A stretch of 64,000 bases of DNA, from positions 8,367,890 to 8,431,889 of the forward strand of contig CM070504.1 in NCBI GenBank assembly GCA_036346375.1, written 5' to 3'. The notes beneath the pieces were generated by a model. It saw only the letters and a program-made list of their open reading frames with translations. It had not been told where the DNA came from and did no database searches. The translations under genes were made by a program, and so were the position numbers. Origin of the DNA: Guadua angustifolia (taxonomy: Eukaryota > Streptophyta > Magnoliopsida > Poales > Poaceae). This document shows, one piece after another, positions 1-10,203 of the stretch (its first letter is position 1; each line of letters opens with the position of its first letter).

Positions 1-1147
1 TAATAAAAAAGATTCGGCATACGAATTCAAAAGCGGAATAAGAATGGTCATTATCTAATATTATTGTAAAAATTTTATCTGTAAGATCAAAATCTTTCAC
101 AACTTTTATAATATGGTTAGTAATATTCTCACCAATGTGTGCTACATCAATTAATTTTAATCCAATAATTATCTTCTCTAGGTGCCAATTATTGTTTACA
201 TAATGAGCAATTACACTAAGATAATCCTCTTTAACCCTATCACTCCGTATGTCTAATATCAAAGACACAGAAAAAGTACAAGTATTAAAATGCTCTTTCA
301 GCTTACTATGACAATTATTATAATATTTAATCATATCCCTAGTTGTTGTCTATCTAGAAATTATAGAAACCTAGGATTATTAGTGGTCCTAATATAGTTT
401 TCAAATGCTAGTGGCTCGCCAAAGTTTAAAGAAAAATCTTGAGAAGTGATTAAATGACAAAGAGATTCACGAGCTACCTCAGGATTGTAGTCCTAGTGAC
501 GTACCATACCGTTGGGGTTGTACTACAGCTGTGTCTATCTCAAAGCCATCTCGCTTTTCTTTTACAGCTCTCAATATGTTTCTTCAAGTGTCTTATTTCT
601 CCTAAAGATTTCGTAGTTAATTTATGCTTATAATATTTACAAACAACATACCTGCTCTGAACACCATCCGATGTCTTAAAAATCTGATCGAAATCTTCAC
701 AGACTCTCGATGTATTGTGTCTTGATCTTTTTGCCCCGGTGCTTGCTGATGTGATAACACCATCCGATGATCTTCGCTCTTTCCATATCCTAAACCATAT
801 TTTTTGTCGGATTCGAATCGGAAAATCGATCGAAATCTTCGTAAAAGCAGATAACGATAAAGCACACATATAATAAAATAGAAAAGATGTCAATAAAATA
901 AATGGTGGTAAAAATGTCTCTCGATGTATTGTGTCTTGATCTTTTGCCCCGCTGTGCTTGATTTTGGACGCCTTACGATGTGATAGCACTTGTAAAGCGG
1001 ATATCCGAACAAGAGGATGGATCCGACGGATAGTACTCTCCGAATCCGAAGTACTGTAGCTTCTTTAGCTTGATAGGATGTAAGAAGCTCCTCGGGTGAA
1101 ATTCCGAAATTAGAAGCTAGAAAGGACACAAAATCCTGATGCTTCAT
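1..1147 (-). pseudogene. hAT-superfamily transposase remnant, cut by window edge
   Basis: On the minus strand, about 1147 to 890 gives a plausible N-terminus (start MKHQDFVSFL). About 700 to 560 gives a BED-like zinc finger (CKYYKHKL...HLKKHIESC) whose second cysteine is replaced by Tyr. About 500 to 1 gives hAT-like transposase text in broken frames, for example the run EVARESLCHLITSQDF and the phrase KDFDLTDKIFTI. Stops and frameshifts interrupt it throughout. A short stretch ending in the words for a SRHNTSR-like peptide is duplicated at about 715-775 and 915-985, probably by a local rearrangement. The C-terminal catalytic part lies outside the window. Assignment to hAT rests on family resemblance; no intact TIR was seen. 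Confidence 0.55.
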
Positions 1148-2140
1148 AAAGAAAACTACAAAAAATAATTATGTTATTAGTACTTTAATAGCATGCAAAA
1201 TAATAAGAACAATGAAAAATTAAATCATAATTCTTACTTGATTTCTTGACAGAAGTCAGAAGCCGATTTTCAGATTTTTTCGCAAAACAAATTTGAATTT
1301 TGCCAAATTATCACCAAAAGTAAGAGAATTTTCACAAGAGAATGCAGAGAAGAGATTAAAAGTTTACTGGTGGAGAAATGCGGGGGTTGCTACCCTATTT
1401 ACAGAAAAAATATTTTTTTTGAATTTTTTAAAACCTTCAACAGATAAAAAAGGCTATTTGTCAAATAAATAGGCTAAACAGACCGTGCCAGACCAGACCC
1501 ATGACGATCCAGCTGTAAACGGACTGTGCCGAAGTCTCGGCCCTAGCATGACACGACTACCGGGTCATACCAACAATGCCGGGTCTTGGACCAGCCTGTT
1601 TGATACTGCCCATGTCCATCTCTGGTCATCTCTAATGGAGCCGGGCTGGGTTTAGTAGTAGGCTGTGCTAAGATCTGATCTTCGTACGAAATTTGGAGCC
1701 TGGATCAGAGATACGGTAAGCTCCATCTGGTACTCCGGTTGAAGGTGTACTATTACAGGGGAGAGAACTTTTTCCAAAATACCTGACTCGACATGGTAAT
1801 AGACAATTTTCTTTTTTCAACTACCACGTTCTACCGTGTACTTCCTCCGTCTAAATTTATGAGACGTATTTTTTAAATACTTTTATCTATAAACATAGAG
1901 CGTATTTTACATTCTAATATAAAATTAGCGTAATGTTTCCTCTATGCCCTAATAAATATTCACATTTGCTTTATATTTTCTACATGCACACATTGAATAT
2001 AGTACTTAATGGTAAAAATTATAGGTAATCTAATTATTTTCAATTTCTTTGTATAAATTGGACTAGTACTATCTGGACGGGAGCTTGTGCCAAATATGCA
2101 GCAGCAGGACAGTGATATGGAACGGCCTTTTTTTTGGATA
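1148..2140. other. intergenic, transposon debris
   Basis: No gene is seen. About 1840-1930 resembles the end of a Stowaway-type MITE (a CTTCCTCCGTCTAAATTTAT-like edge), but I could not find the matching other end. The 1480-1680 stretch is GC-richer and gives no long reading frame. Confidence 0.4.
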
Positions 2141-2311
2141 GATCATGGGTCCATGTGGAGGCCTCTTGCTAGACAATTTATATGAGCCCAAGGCCGAAAA
2201 AATAGAAAGGGAAACTTATTGTAGGTGGCTCTATATCAGGCCGGCCACCCGCAGTAGCCCATCTCCCCACTCCGGACCATGCGCTGGCCCATTGGCCTGT
2301 TTTGTGGCTAG

Positions 2312-2559
2312 TTCTGGAACATTCGAGAACCTGGAGCAGAGCACGTGAGTAGAGCAGAGAGGAGCCTTCTTCGGATGTTGCACGCAGCATGTGGGCCTTC
2401 TTGGGCCGGGTTCTAGAAGGCGAGGCTTCCGCCCCAGAATAATCGCTCGGAAAAGCAGGGCCCACCACGGCACATCTCCCTCCACCTTCTCGTGGCAGCG
2501 ATCATCGCCACCGTACACATCATTTCTTCGACGCAATCGCCGTACGCGAGGAATATAAA
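2312..2559 (+). promoter_or_regulatory. orphan heat-shock-type promoter (HSEs plus TATA)
   Basis: Positions 2312-2329 read TTCtgGAAcaTTCgaGAA, four perfectly phased alternating nGAAn units, which is an optimal heat-shock element. A second, two-unit element (TTCtaGAA) lies at 2411-2418 and a TATAAA at 2554-2559. The order and spacing fit a plant heat-shock promoter reading to the right. No convincing coding sequence follows before the SINE-like sequence near 2941. This is either a promoter fragment detached from its gene or a promoter for a non-coding transcript. Confidence 0.5.
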
Positions 2560-2940
2560 GCAATGATATTTGTACAGCTGCATAGTTCCCTTCTGCTTCA
2601 CCAAACGCTTCGGTAATAGATTACAAAGGTTGGAAAAGGATTACAGTGGGATGGATATCTTGTAGCAAAGGAAAATCACCCGCAGAATAAAAATCTCAAT
2701 CTCATTAATCCCAGAGCGATTTCTTTTTCACACGAAAAAACGAAACGGCTCACGAGTCCTACCCTACATAAAGATGGAAGAGTTCCCGGGCATTGGCGCT
2801 ATCCACGTCGCGTTTTGCTACAGAAAAACGGCTCGCCGCGTCGCGTCTGACTCATAACCCGTTGAGCCACGTCGCCGCGTTGCTCGCTGCCTTGTCTAGC
2901 TTACGTTTTTTTGCGCCGTCTTCCACCGCCAACAATCGCG

Positions 2941-3021
2941 CGGCGCAGCGGTGAGAAGCATCGCGTTGGCGCGTTTGGTCTCGGGTTCGACTCCCCGTCA
3001 CGCGAGCCAGCGGTTTTTTTT
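2941..3021 (+). mobile_element. tRNA-derived SINE-like sequence
   Basis: A perfect RNA polymerase III B box (GGTTCGACTCC) lies at 2984-2994. An A-box-like GGCGCAGCGGTGAGA lies about 35 nt upstream at 2942-2956, and a T run at 3014-3021. This layout is typical of grass tRNA-derived SINEs. It does not fold into a complete tRNA, so a functional tRNA gene is unlikely. The 5' border is uncertain and no target duplication was found. Confidence 0.4.
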
Positions 3022-3029
3022 TCCAGCGC

Positions 3030-4312
3030 GACACCGATGCTCCTTGTTTGCATAGCCCGATCGTGCGCCCACGCGTGTCGCCGTGCTTAGCTTCTCTTCC
3101 GTTTGTGCTTTTGACTGTATATCATTTGTTTTTTCCCCAATAGCTCTTATTACGTGCAGAAACATTCTAGCTATACATCACGCGTTTCCTTCCTTAAAGC
3201 ATCTACCTTTCCTTAAGACAAAACTTAGCTACGTAAATACAAACTAATCATCACAAAGGATTGGCAAGCGTTACAACCTCTAACCCGTGCTAAACAAAAA
3301 TATCTTACACATAGACAAACAAGCAACTAGATTGTATACATAAACAGACAATGAACAGCGGCGTGGCACGCCGCGGCCCTATTCCTAGTTGTGCTTACGA
3401 TCACGACGATTCATTCGCTCGCCCTTGCGCATAGGAGCCCGTGAGTTTCAATGTGTCAAGCTCAAATACCTTGTGAGTTTGATAAAATTACGAATCACTT
3501 GTTAAATATTTTTATATGTTAACTTTTATTAGATTTACTCAAGTTGAGCTTAAGCTTTTTATATCGTTGAAAATTAGTGTACGTTTGAATTGTTCATTGT
3601 TACCTTGGATTTTATCGAGCTCGAGCTTAGATGATCAGGCTCATTTGAGCTCAGCTGTTTGCAACTCTATTCATAATTTATTTATTTATTATGTCTGCGA
3701 CAAGAAAGAAGAGCTCGAATGCGTAGGTAAACCAAAAGCTTTTCGTTTATACTACGTTATCTCTCTGAATCTTCGTCTGATCTCGAGACCATTTCTGATT
3801 AATTGCGAGTTTGGTGGTACTGCATTTTCTCATCTACCTTAGGCCGGGCTCTCACTGTGAATGAATTGACAAATCGACGAATCGTAGCTTCGCCAACTTT
3901 TCATGTTACGATATGTTCAGCAAGGTGGTGTTATCCGGGCAGGAAACGGTTTGAATATTATGTCCTTTTCGTCCACATTTTGCAGGCTTATCACACCACC
4001 TACCATTGCAGCAGTTGCGACTCATTACTATGCCCATGTTTGAAGAATGCGACAATTCGTTGGGAATAAAGAAAAGCGATAGCCTGCACTAACGCGGACT
4101 ACGACCAAGGCAATTAAGCATAAATAGACTTCGAACAATTAATATGAGGATTGGGGTACTGGTTACTGGTTAGCAGTCCTGAATGCAATATTCGATGCAC
4201 TTATTACTAGAATCTTTGCTAAAACTACTGCGGATTAGCTTATGTGTACACACTTTTCCATGGTTTAATACTGCTGGTTTATGACTTGCGGTGCATGTAA
4301 TTTTTTTTAATC
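3030..4312. other. intergenic, nothing recognised
   Basis: AT-rich sequence with short reading frames only. None resembles a known protein, and no terminal repeats were found. Confidence 0.4.
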
Positions 4313-4842
4313 TTAGGGTATGTATAATAAGACCATCTCAGCTAACTCTTAATATATACATGTCAGTTTTGATCTATGTGAAAAAGTGAGAAAAGAGAAG
4401 AGAAGCTAGTTCTTATTTAGTAGCTAGGTTTGCACGATAGTATAGATAGATTATTTATGTACAAAAGAGAAGAGATATTTGTTGCAAAACATTTAGAGAC
4501 AATTATTGTACAAACTGGCTTTTAACTTACTATTAGCATGTACTAGGCTTTGCTATTGTACAATAACAAAGCCAGCTGTTTACTCCATCTCCTATCCATG
4601 TCATATAGAGTAAACACTAAAGTCAGTTTGTACAATAACTAACTTTAAAAGTTGGTTCTAGATGCTATACATTAACTACTCCTCTCTTGTATATAACTAA
4701 TCTATCTATACTCTCGTGCAATGCTTAATATTAAATAAGAGGCAACTCTCTTCTCTCTCCTCTATTCTTACTCTTCCACAAAAAGACAGTTGACGAAACA
4801 TGCTAAGAGTAAGTTAAGATGATCTTATTGTATATGCCCTTA
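4313..4842. mobile_element. Tourist-like MITE (524 bp) with TTA target duplication
   Basis: Terminal inverted repeats start GGGTATGTATAATAAGACC on the left (4316) and GGGCATATACAATAAGATC on the right (ending 4839). Both are flanked by TTA at 4313-4315 and 4840-4842. TTA duplications with GGG-starting ends are the mark of PIF/Harbinger Tourist MITEs. Inner segments also pair (about 4380-4460 with 4676-4760), so most of the element folds on itself. No coding capacity. Confidence 0.8.
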
Positions 4843-5265
4843 CATTCATTCTTTTCAAAATACTGAAATGTTTTACGATTAGCTTAAGCTTAAATAACTT
4901 CACCAAACATGCCCAAACAAAAAAGCTTGTGCACGTAAGCAAGCGGCCCTTAATCAAAATTCTAATTTATATCCGAGAAGAAAACTAAGCCACCCTATCC
5001 ACTTCCAAATGCCACGCTTTTAATCAGGCAGTGTTTTTTTTTAATCAAGCATCAAAATCAAAACTTTCTTTTCCTTGCTATATCTCGTCCTCACGCATGT
5101 GTTTGATTAATAATATTCTCCCGCTAAGCAACGTGTCAGCAAAATGGACTTTTAAAATCAGAGACAGAGTACTAGTAGATTGCGATTTTCAGTGCTGGAA
5201 GCGTTGTGTGACGTACCCTGTTCGATCAACTACGGGCCATGAATCCCCTGCCGGTGTGCTCTGTG

Positions 5266-5724
5266 CATATCTTACTTACATAAAGCTCATGGGAAAGGAG
5301 CAAACCGGCTATGCCATGTCGTTGTATTAGAGTAAGTATAATAAGATGAGGTAAGCAGGTTGCAAAGATTGTCACATCAGATTTATAGTGAGTTGGAGGA
5401 GAGAGGAGAGAAGCGAAATTTCTGATCTATAATGATCGCAAAGACGGCTCCAAGAAACTTGGTGAGAGAATGAGTGGATGAATGTGGGCCAAGTATTAAT
5501 GGCTTTGTATGTATGTATGGCTAACTATTATATGGGTGGACTGTTAGGTTGACTGTATATGATATAGCAATGAGATAAAATCTGTAGTTGGCTCTCTTAT
5601 TAGTCTTGCTCTTAGCGAGGAGGACCTCTAGAAAAAATATCTTACTTATATAAAGCTCATGGGAATACAGAGCAACCTTCCATGCCACGTCATTGCGTTA
5701 GCGAGAAGGATCTTTAGAAAAAAT
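5266..5724 (+). repeat. tandem duplication, one copy interrupted by a MITE
   Basis: Two near-identical units of about 88 bp each start with the run ATCTTACTTA and end in TCTTTAGAAAAA or CTCTAGAAAAA. The first copy (5266-5636) is split by the MITE at 5330-5611. The second (5637-5724) is uninterrupted and keeps a single TTA at 5698-5700, where the first copy has the MITE. Confidence 0.75.
5327..5614. mobile_element. Tourist-like MITE (282 bp)
   Basis: TIRs are GAGTAAGTATAATAAGA (from 5330) and GAGCAAGACTAATAAGA (rightward end 5611), flanked by TTA at 5327-5329 and 5612-5614. It lies about 480 bp upstream of the HIPP start codon. It belongs to the same broad family as the element at 13592-13867. 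Confidence 0.8.
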
Positions 5725-6091
5725 AAAATTATATATAGATCCTTTTACTGATTATTTTCTAAGAAGACTCATTAGTTTTGTGGATTCATGGAAGGATCCT
5801 CCACCACTTTTATTTAACCTATCAGACCCTCGGGTTTGAAGAATTTATGAATAGATCCTAGACCATATAGCAATTTTTGAGATCCTTCCTGATTAAACGC
5901 GGACGGTTCTTATAGATAATCGAGTCGGCGTGTCCTGATTCGCGTGTCCTCGTCCTATTTATCCCCGCCCAACCCCCGTTGGCCTCTCCTTTCTTCGTCA
6001 AACCCTCAGCCGAGAGCCGAGAGACTCATCCAAAGAGCGCGCATCACGCCCACCCGAGCCCAGAGCGTCTCGGAGGAGAGTACCCAATCCC

Positions 6092-7462
6092 ATGGGAGAG
6101 AAGGCTCCCAAGGGAGACGACGGTGCCGAGCCGCCGCAGCCGATCGTCCTCAGGATGGCGTTGCATTGCGCCGGCTGTGCGCAGAAGGTCAAGAAGTCCA
6201 TCAAGCACCTGCCTGGTACACATATTTGTTTTGATTTTTTTTACCCCGAGAGAACGCATATTGGCTTTGATTTGGTAGCTGATTCGCTGGTTCTGACGCA
6301 GGGGTGGAGTGGGTGGTGGCGGACGCGGCGGAGAACAAGATCACGGTGGCGGGGACGGCCGACGCGGCAGCGCTCAAGGCGCGGATCGAGGCCAAGACCA
6401 ATAAGGCCGTCGAGATCGTCTCCGCCGGCCGCGGCGGCGGCCCTAAGAAGGCCTTCGCCGAGTCAAAGGCCGACAAGGACGGCGGCGGCGGTGGCGAGAA
6501 GAAGAAGGCCGACAAGGACGGCGCCGGCGAGAAGAAGGGTGACAAGGACTTCCAGCCCAAGCAGGAGAAGGAGAAGGAGAAGAAGCAACCGCCCGAGGAG
6601 AAGAAACCCAAAGAGGTTGGTACACAATAGGCAATCCCACCCACGCAGTACGCTCATCTGCTCCCAACTACTTCTGACTTGCAAGTTTGCAACAACTAAA
6701 AATATCTTTGCTGTTGGTCTTGGTTGTTGTGTTCCACAGGAGACCGTGCTGCTCAAGATCCGCCTCCACTGCGACGGCTGCGCCGACCGCATAAGGCGAC
6801 GCATCTACAAGATCAAAGGTGATATTCCTCTCTTCGAATTTGTGTCTGCCCTGCTGTTAATTTTGTCTGTCAGCTTCAAAATTTACTCCTTTTTTGCTTG
6901 CTGTGTGGCTCCAGGGGTGAAGGATGTGGTACTGGACAGCAATGGCAAGGACGAGGTAAAGGTCACGGGCACGATGGACGTCGCCGCCATGCTCGTTTAC
7001 CTCAAGGAGAAGCTCAACCGCACCGTGGAGGCCATGGCGCCCGGCAAGAAGGACGACTATAAGAAGGACAAAGGCGGCGACGGCGACAAGAAGAAAGACG
7101 CCGCGGCCGCGATTGGCGACGAAAAGAAGGACAAAGGCGAAGGCATCGACGCAGCGGGCCCGTCCACCGCGGCCGCCGCCGCGTTCATGTCCCCTCCGCC
7201 GGCCGAGGCGACCACGTACCACGTGTCGCCATACGGCTACGTCCCGTACCCGCAGGGCCCTCCCGCCAGCTACTACCAGTACTACGGCGGCAATGACGAC
7301 GGCGTGGGGCATGCCAACCCTTCCCCCGCCTCCTTCTACCCCCAGCACCCCAACGCCGACCCCGACGTCCAGCCGTATCCGCCGTACCCGTACCGCTTCG
7401 ACATGGCGCCGGCGCCGCAGCTGTTCAGCGACGAGAACCCCAACGCCTGCTCCGTCATGTGA
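6092..7462 (+). CDS. HIPP: heavy-metal-associated isoprenylated plant protein, two HMA domains
   Basis: Spliced CDS: exons 6092-6215, 6302-6615, 6740-6818 and 6915-7462, all with GT-AG borders, totalling 1065 nt and 354 aa. HMA domain 1 spans about residues 15-80 with the metal-binding pair C26-x-x-C29 (LHCAGC). HMA domain 2 spans about 147-212 with C157-x-x-C160 (LHCDGC). A Lys/Glu/Gly-rich linker separates them. The C-terminal third is rich in Pro, Tyr and Ala and ends in CSVM, a CaaX-type box for prenylation that would anchor the protein to membrane. Family members bind metals such as Cu, Cd or Zn and act in metal homeostasis and stress. A TATTTAT-type TATA candidate lies at 5956-5962. The start codon is the first ATG after the GC-rich leader and gives the expected HMA position. 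Which HIPP subgroup member it is cannot be settled here. Confidence 0.93.
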   Translation: MGEKAPKGDDGAEPPQPIVLRMALHCAGCAQKVKKSIKHLPGTHICFDFFYPERTHIGFDLVADSLVLTQGWSGWWRTRRRTRSRWRGRPTRQRSRRGSRPRPIRPSRSSPPAAAAALRRPSPSQRPTRTAAAVARRRRPTRTAPARRRVTRTSSPSRRRRRRRSNRPRRRNPKRLVHNRQSHPRSTLICSQLLLTCKFATTKNIFAVGLGCCVPQETVLLKIRLHCDGCADRIRRRIYKIKGDIPLFEFVSALLLILSVSFKIYSFFACCVAPGVKDVVLDSNGKDEVKVTGTMDVAAMLVYLKEKLNRTVEAMAPGKKDDYKKDKGGDGDKKKDAAAAIGDEKKDKGEGIDAAGPSTAAAAAFMSPPPAEATTYHVSPYGYVPYPQGPPASYYQYYGGNDDGVGHANPSPASFYPQHPNADPDVQPYPPYPYRFDMAPAPQLFSDENPNACSVM

Positions 7463-8165
7463 GCTAGTCCGCGCGCCTGACACTGACACGGCCATCGTGT
7501 TTCTTGCTCCACAGATTCAGAGACCGTGCCCGGAAAATCTGCCATGTACATACCAACGAGGACTTAGCCTAGGGATCAGAATTCAGAAGCATCCAACAAT
7601 GTGTGCTTCCGATCGATCAAATTTTGTTCAATTTATCCCTTTTGTCACAGTATCCCGATCAATGTCCGTGCTACTCCATTGGTTAATTTGATCTAACTAG
7701 TATTAACAGATGAGCGAGATGAATTGGTCGCAAAGTGGACGTTCCTTTCTTATGCTTGGTCAGACATGTTGAATTTTTGACTGGCTTGTCTTCGTCGCCG
7801 TTACTTTATCGGAGACGTGGTAATTAATCAGACAATTAGAATCCGAGTAAATCCTCATTGGTCTGTGATGTTCGTGATGACTGGTGGACAAGAAATTCTC
7901 GAAACGCGGAGAATATTTAAATTTTCCGGCTGTCATGACTCATGCCGGCGATTCGTCGTGCTCGGCAAATTTGATCTTGCTCTCCCCCGTCCGACGTGAC
8001 GCGCAGGAGCATTAGATGGTTACGTCGGTCCGGATATTCTTCCCGGTGCCCGTCAGTCTTTTATATATTTTCCTGTGTGCTATCTGCGTTGCGGCCGTCG
8101 TTTCTCATATTGGTGCATCTGGGGATGTTAAAAAAACTCGAGGTTAACGGGTTGTTCAAGCTTTT
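7463..8165. other. HIPP 3' flank
   Basis: Probable 3' UTR followed by unremarkable AT-rich sequence. No second gene was seen before the LTR that starts at 8166. Confidence 0.5.
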
Positions 8166-8760
8166 TGAAGGTTTTATGTGTTACTTTAATTTTTGCTTAT
8201 TTTATTGTGAGATTTTGTAAATTTTTCTTCTAAGAAATAAAATTTTACTTCCTCGTTTTCCTGAACTTAATTTCAACATTTACATTATATCTTAAATTCA
8301 ACATTTAAATTTCTTGCAATTTACATTCTCGTAAGTTGTATTTGCCTCCCCTCTTCTACTTATTTATGCTTCTTGTACCAAGGATGTATAATTGATGGAT
8401 GAATATTCTTCAGATTATATCCTCATCATCTAGGCAATCTTTCGCAAGAACTCGATTTTTTTTATTTTTTCTTTGTAGATCGTGTTTGAGATTCTTGTGT
8501 TCTTCCTTGTTGTGACAAGTGGGAGGTTATCTAAGATCACTTTGATCATCAAAACCCAACAAGCAAGTTTAAAACCAAGATTTTGGTTTTTGCCCGGTTT
8601 TGGTGCACTCTGTGCTACGGTAGTACCGTCTAAAATAGAGTTTCTTGTTTTTACTCTTCTACACGTGAGTATTTCAAGTGGGGTCTTGGTTGGATTTCTT
8701 TCATAGGGAAAATTTAGTTGAGACCATTCATCCCCATTTGATTGCCATTTCGAACCTTTA
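8166..8760 (+). repeat. 5' LTR of decayed copia element
   Basis: Starts TGAAGGTTTTATGTG and aligns along its whole length with 12916-13523. The 3' end reads CCTTTA where the partner has CGTTCA, so the canonical CA is mutated. A PBS-like sequence follows at 8763. Confidence 0.6.
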
Positions 8761-8762
8761 AT

Positions 8763-8774
8763 TGGTATGAGAGC
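8763..8774 (+). other. primer-binding site (tRNA-iMet type)
   Basis: TGGTATGAGAGC two bases after the LTR differs at one position from the standard copia PBS TGGTATCAGAGC. Confidence 0.6.
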
Positions 8775-8816
8775 TCAGTTTTGCTCTTATATAGATCTTA
8801 ACCGGTCTTAAAAGTC

Positions 8817-10122
8817 ATGACGACAGACAAATATTCTACCAAACCTTTCATTTTTTTCTAGAGTTGATTTTCCTTTTTGGAAATCGAGAATGGAGTTGTA
8901 CATCACTGCCCAGAGATTTCTAATTTGACAGAAGGTGAAGCTCCTATATGAGGTTCCTACCGATGAAAATGTCATGGCCAGCAATATGGCTGACGTTGAG
9001 GCAAATGTTAAGGCAAGAGACATCCTATATAGAGCCTAAACCGCAGTAAGTATAATAGGATCTTTCACCTATGATCTGCTCATCAGATCTGGGTGACCCT
9101 CGATGCTTAGCATGAGGACATCACCCAGATCAAGACAGTGAGACAGGATCAATACAAGTGTGATTATAACAAATTTGAACAGAACACTGGTGATACCTTT
9201 GATGAGTGTTTTTGTCATTTTCACAAAGATTTTGAGTGATCTCCATACAGTTAGCTTCATATAATCCAAGTCGAAGAATGCTCGATATTTCTTGATCGCA
9301 TTCAATCTTCGAATTTAGGAGATGAATATGACCATCATCAAGGATACCACGGATTTATCGACCTTGACTCTTGATGAGCTTTATTCTCAACTCAAAACTC
9401 ATGAGATCGACGTTGTCTCTCTAAAACAAAGTCGCAGTCGATAGCCTTGGTCACCGATCTCATTGAATCCTGTTCTGAGCTTCAATTGGTTTCTCCCTCT
9501 TTGCCCTTTGTGAGCTAAAGTAATGAACAGTTGAAAATTTTTTCAGAAAGTGAGCTTACTTTTTAGCCCACAAATTTTTTCATGTGTTACAAGAGGGTCA
9601 GGGAGAGAGAGAGGTGGCATGATCATTTGCTTCGAGTGTAGTAGCCCTAACCACATTCAGACGAACTGGCCCGAGCTGGAGAAAGGCAATAATGATTTCA
9701 GTGGTTTGAGAAAGAACGACTATACCGACAAGAACCACAATAAGAAACCTACAGCTCGTGACTCAGCATGTAAGAAGAAGTACTATAACTTCTTGAAGAA
9801 CAAGAAACTCTTCCACCATGTCCTTGCCGCACTCGACGACATTAGCCTCGTTGGCACGGAGACCTAGAGCGACGAGGGTGAGGATGATCCGCAAGAGAAA
9901 AACAAAAGCGGTGACCACTTCACCGTCATGTGTTTTATGGTCGATACCAATGGCATTAACGACTCGAACAAGGCACCCTCTTACGACCAGCTCAACGATG
10001 CTTTCTATAAGCTAGGAAAATTTTATACTAAAACTAGAGCTAGGTGTACGGAGATAGAGAAAGAAGTAGGTAGCTTGTTTTATGAGTTAGCTCTACTTAG
10101 ATCTTGTTCCTCCCGAGACTGA
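8817..10122 (+). pseudogene. copia gag remnant
   Basis: Discontinuous reading frames from ATG 8817 carry copia Gag features. Examples are a KVLYEVPTDENVMASNMADV-type segment near 8930-9000, a LSTLTLDELYSQLKTHE segment near 9358-9410, and a zinc knuckle near 9625-9670. The knuckle reads CFECSSPNHIQTNW, so the last Cys of C-x2-C-x4-H-x4-C is Trp. Several stops and frameshifts are present. An acidic tail with VMCFMVDTN follows at about 9925-9955. It should be non-functional. Confidence 0.6.
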
Positions 10123-10203
10123 TGACTGTATTCTTTGCGATACTTTACTTGTGGAGCTTGAGAACCTAAGAACTATGCATGATATTGTGCTTTCTGAGCT
10201 GAG

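Noticed and set aside
2941..3021. Functional tRNA gene
   Set aside because: A B box is present, but no cloverleaf or acceptor stem could be formed by eye; SINE fits better.
6857..7691. Long frames on both strands over the HIPP last exon
   Set aside because: They come from the GC-rich codon bias of exon 4, with low-complexity Arg, Thr, Pro or Val translations and no family resemblance.
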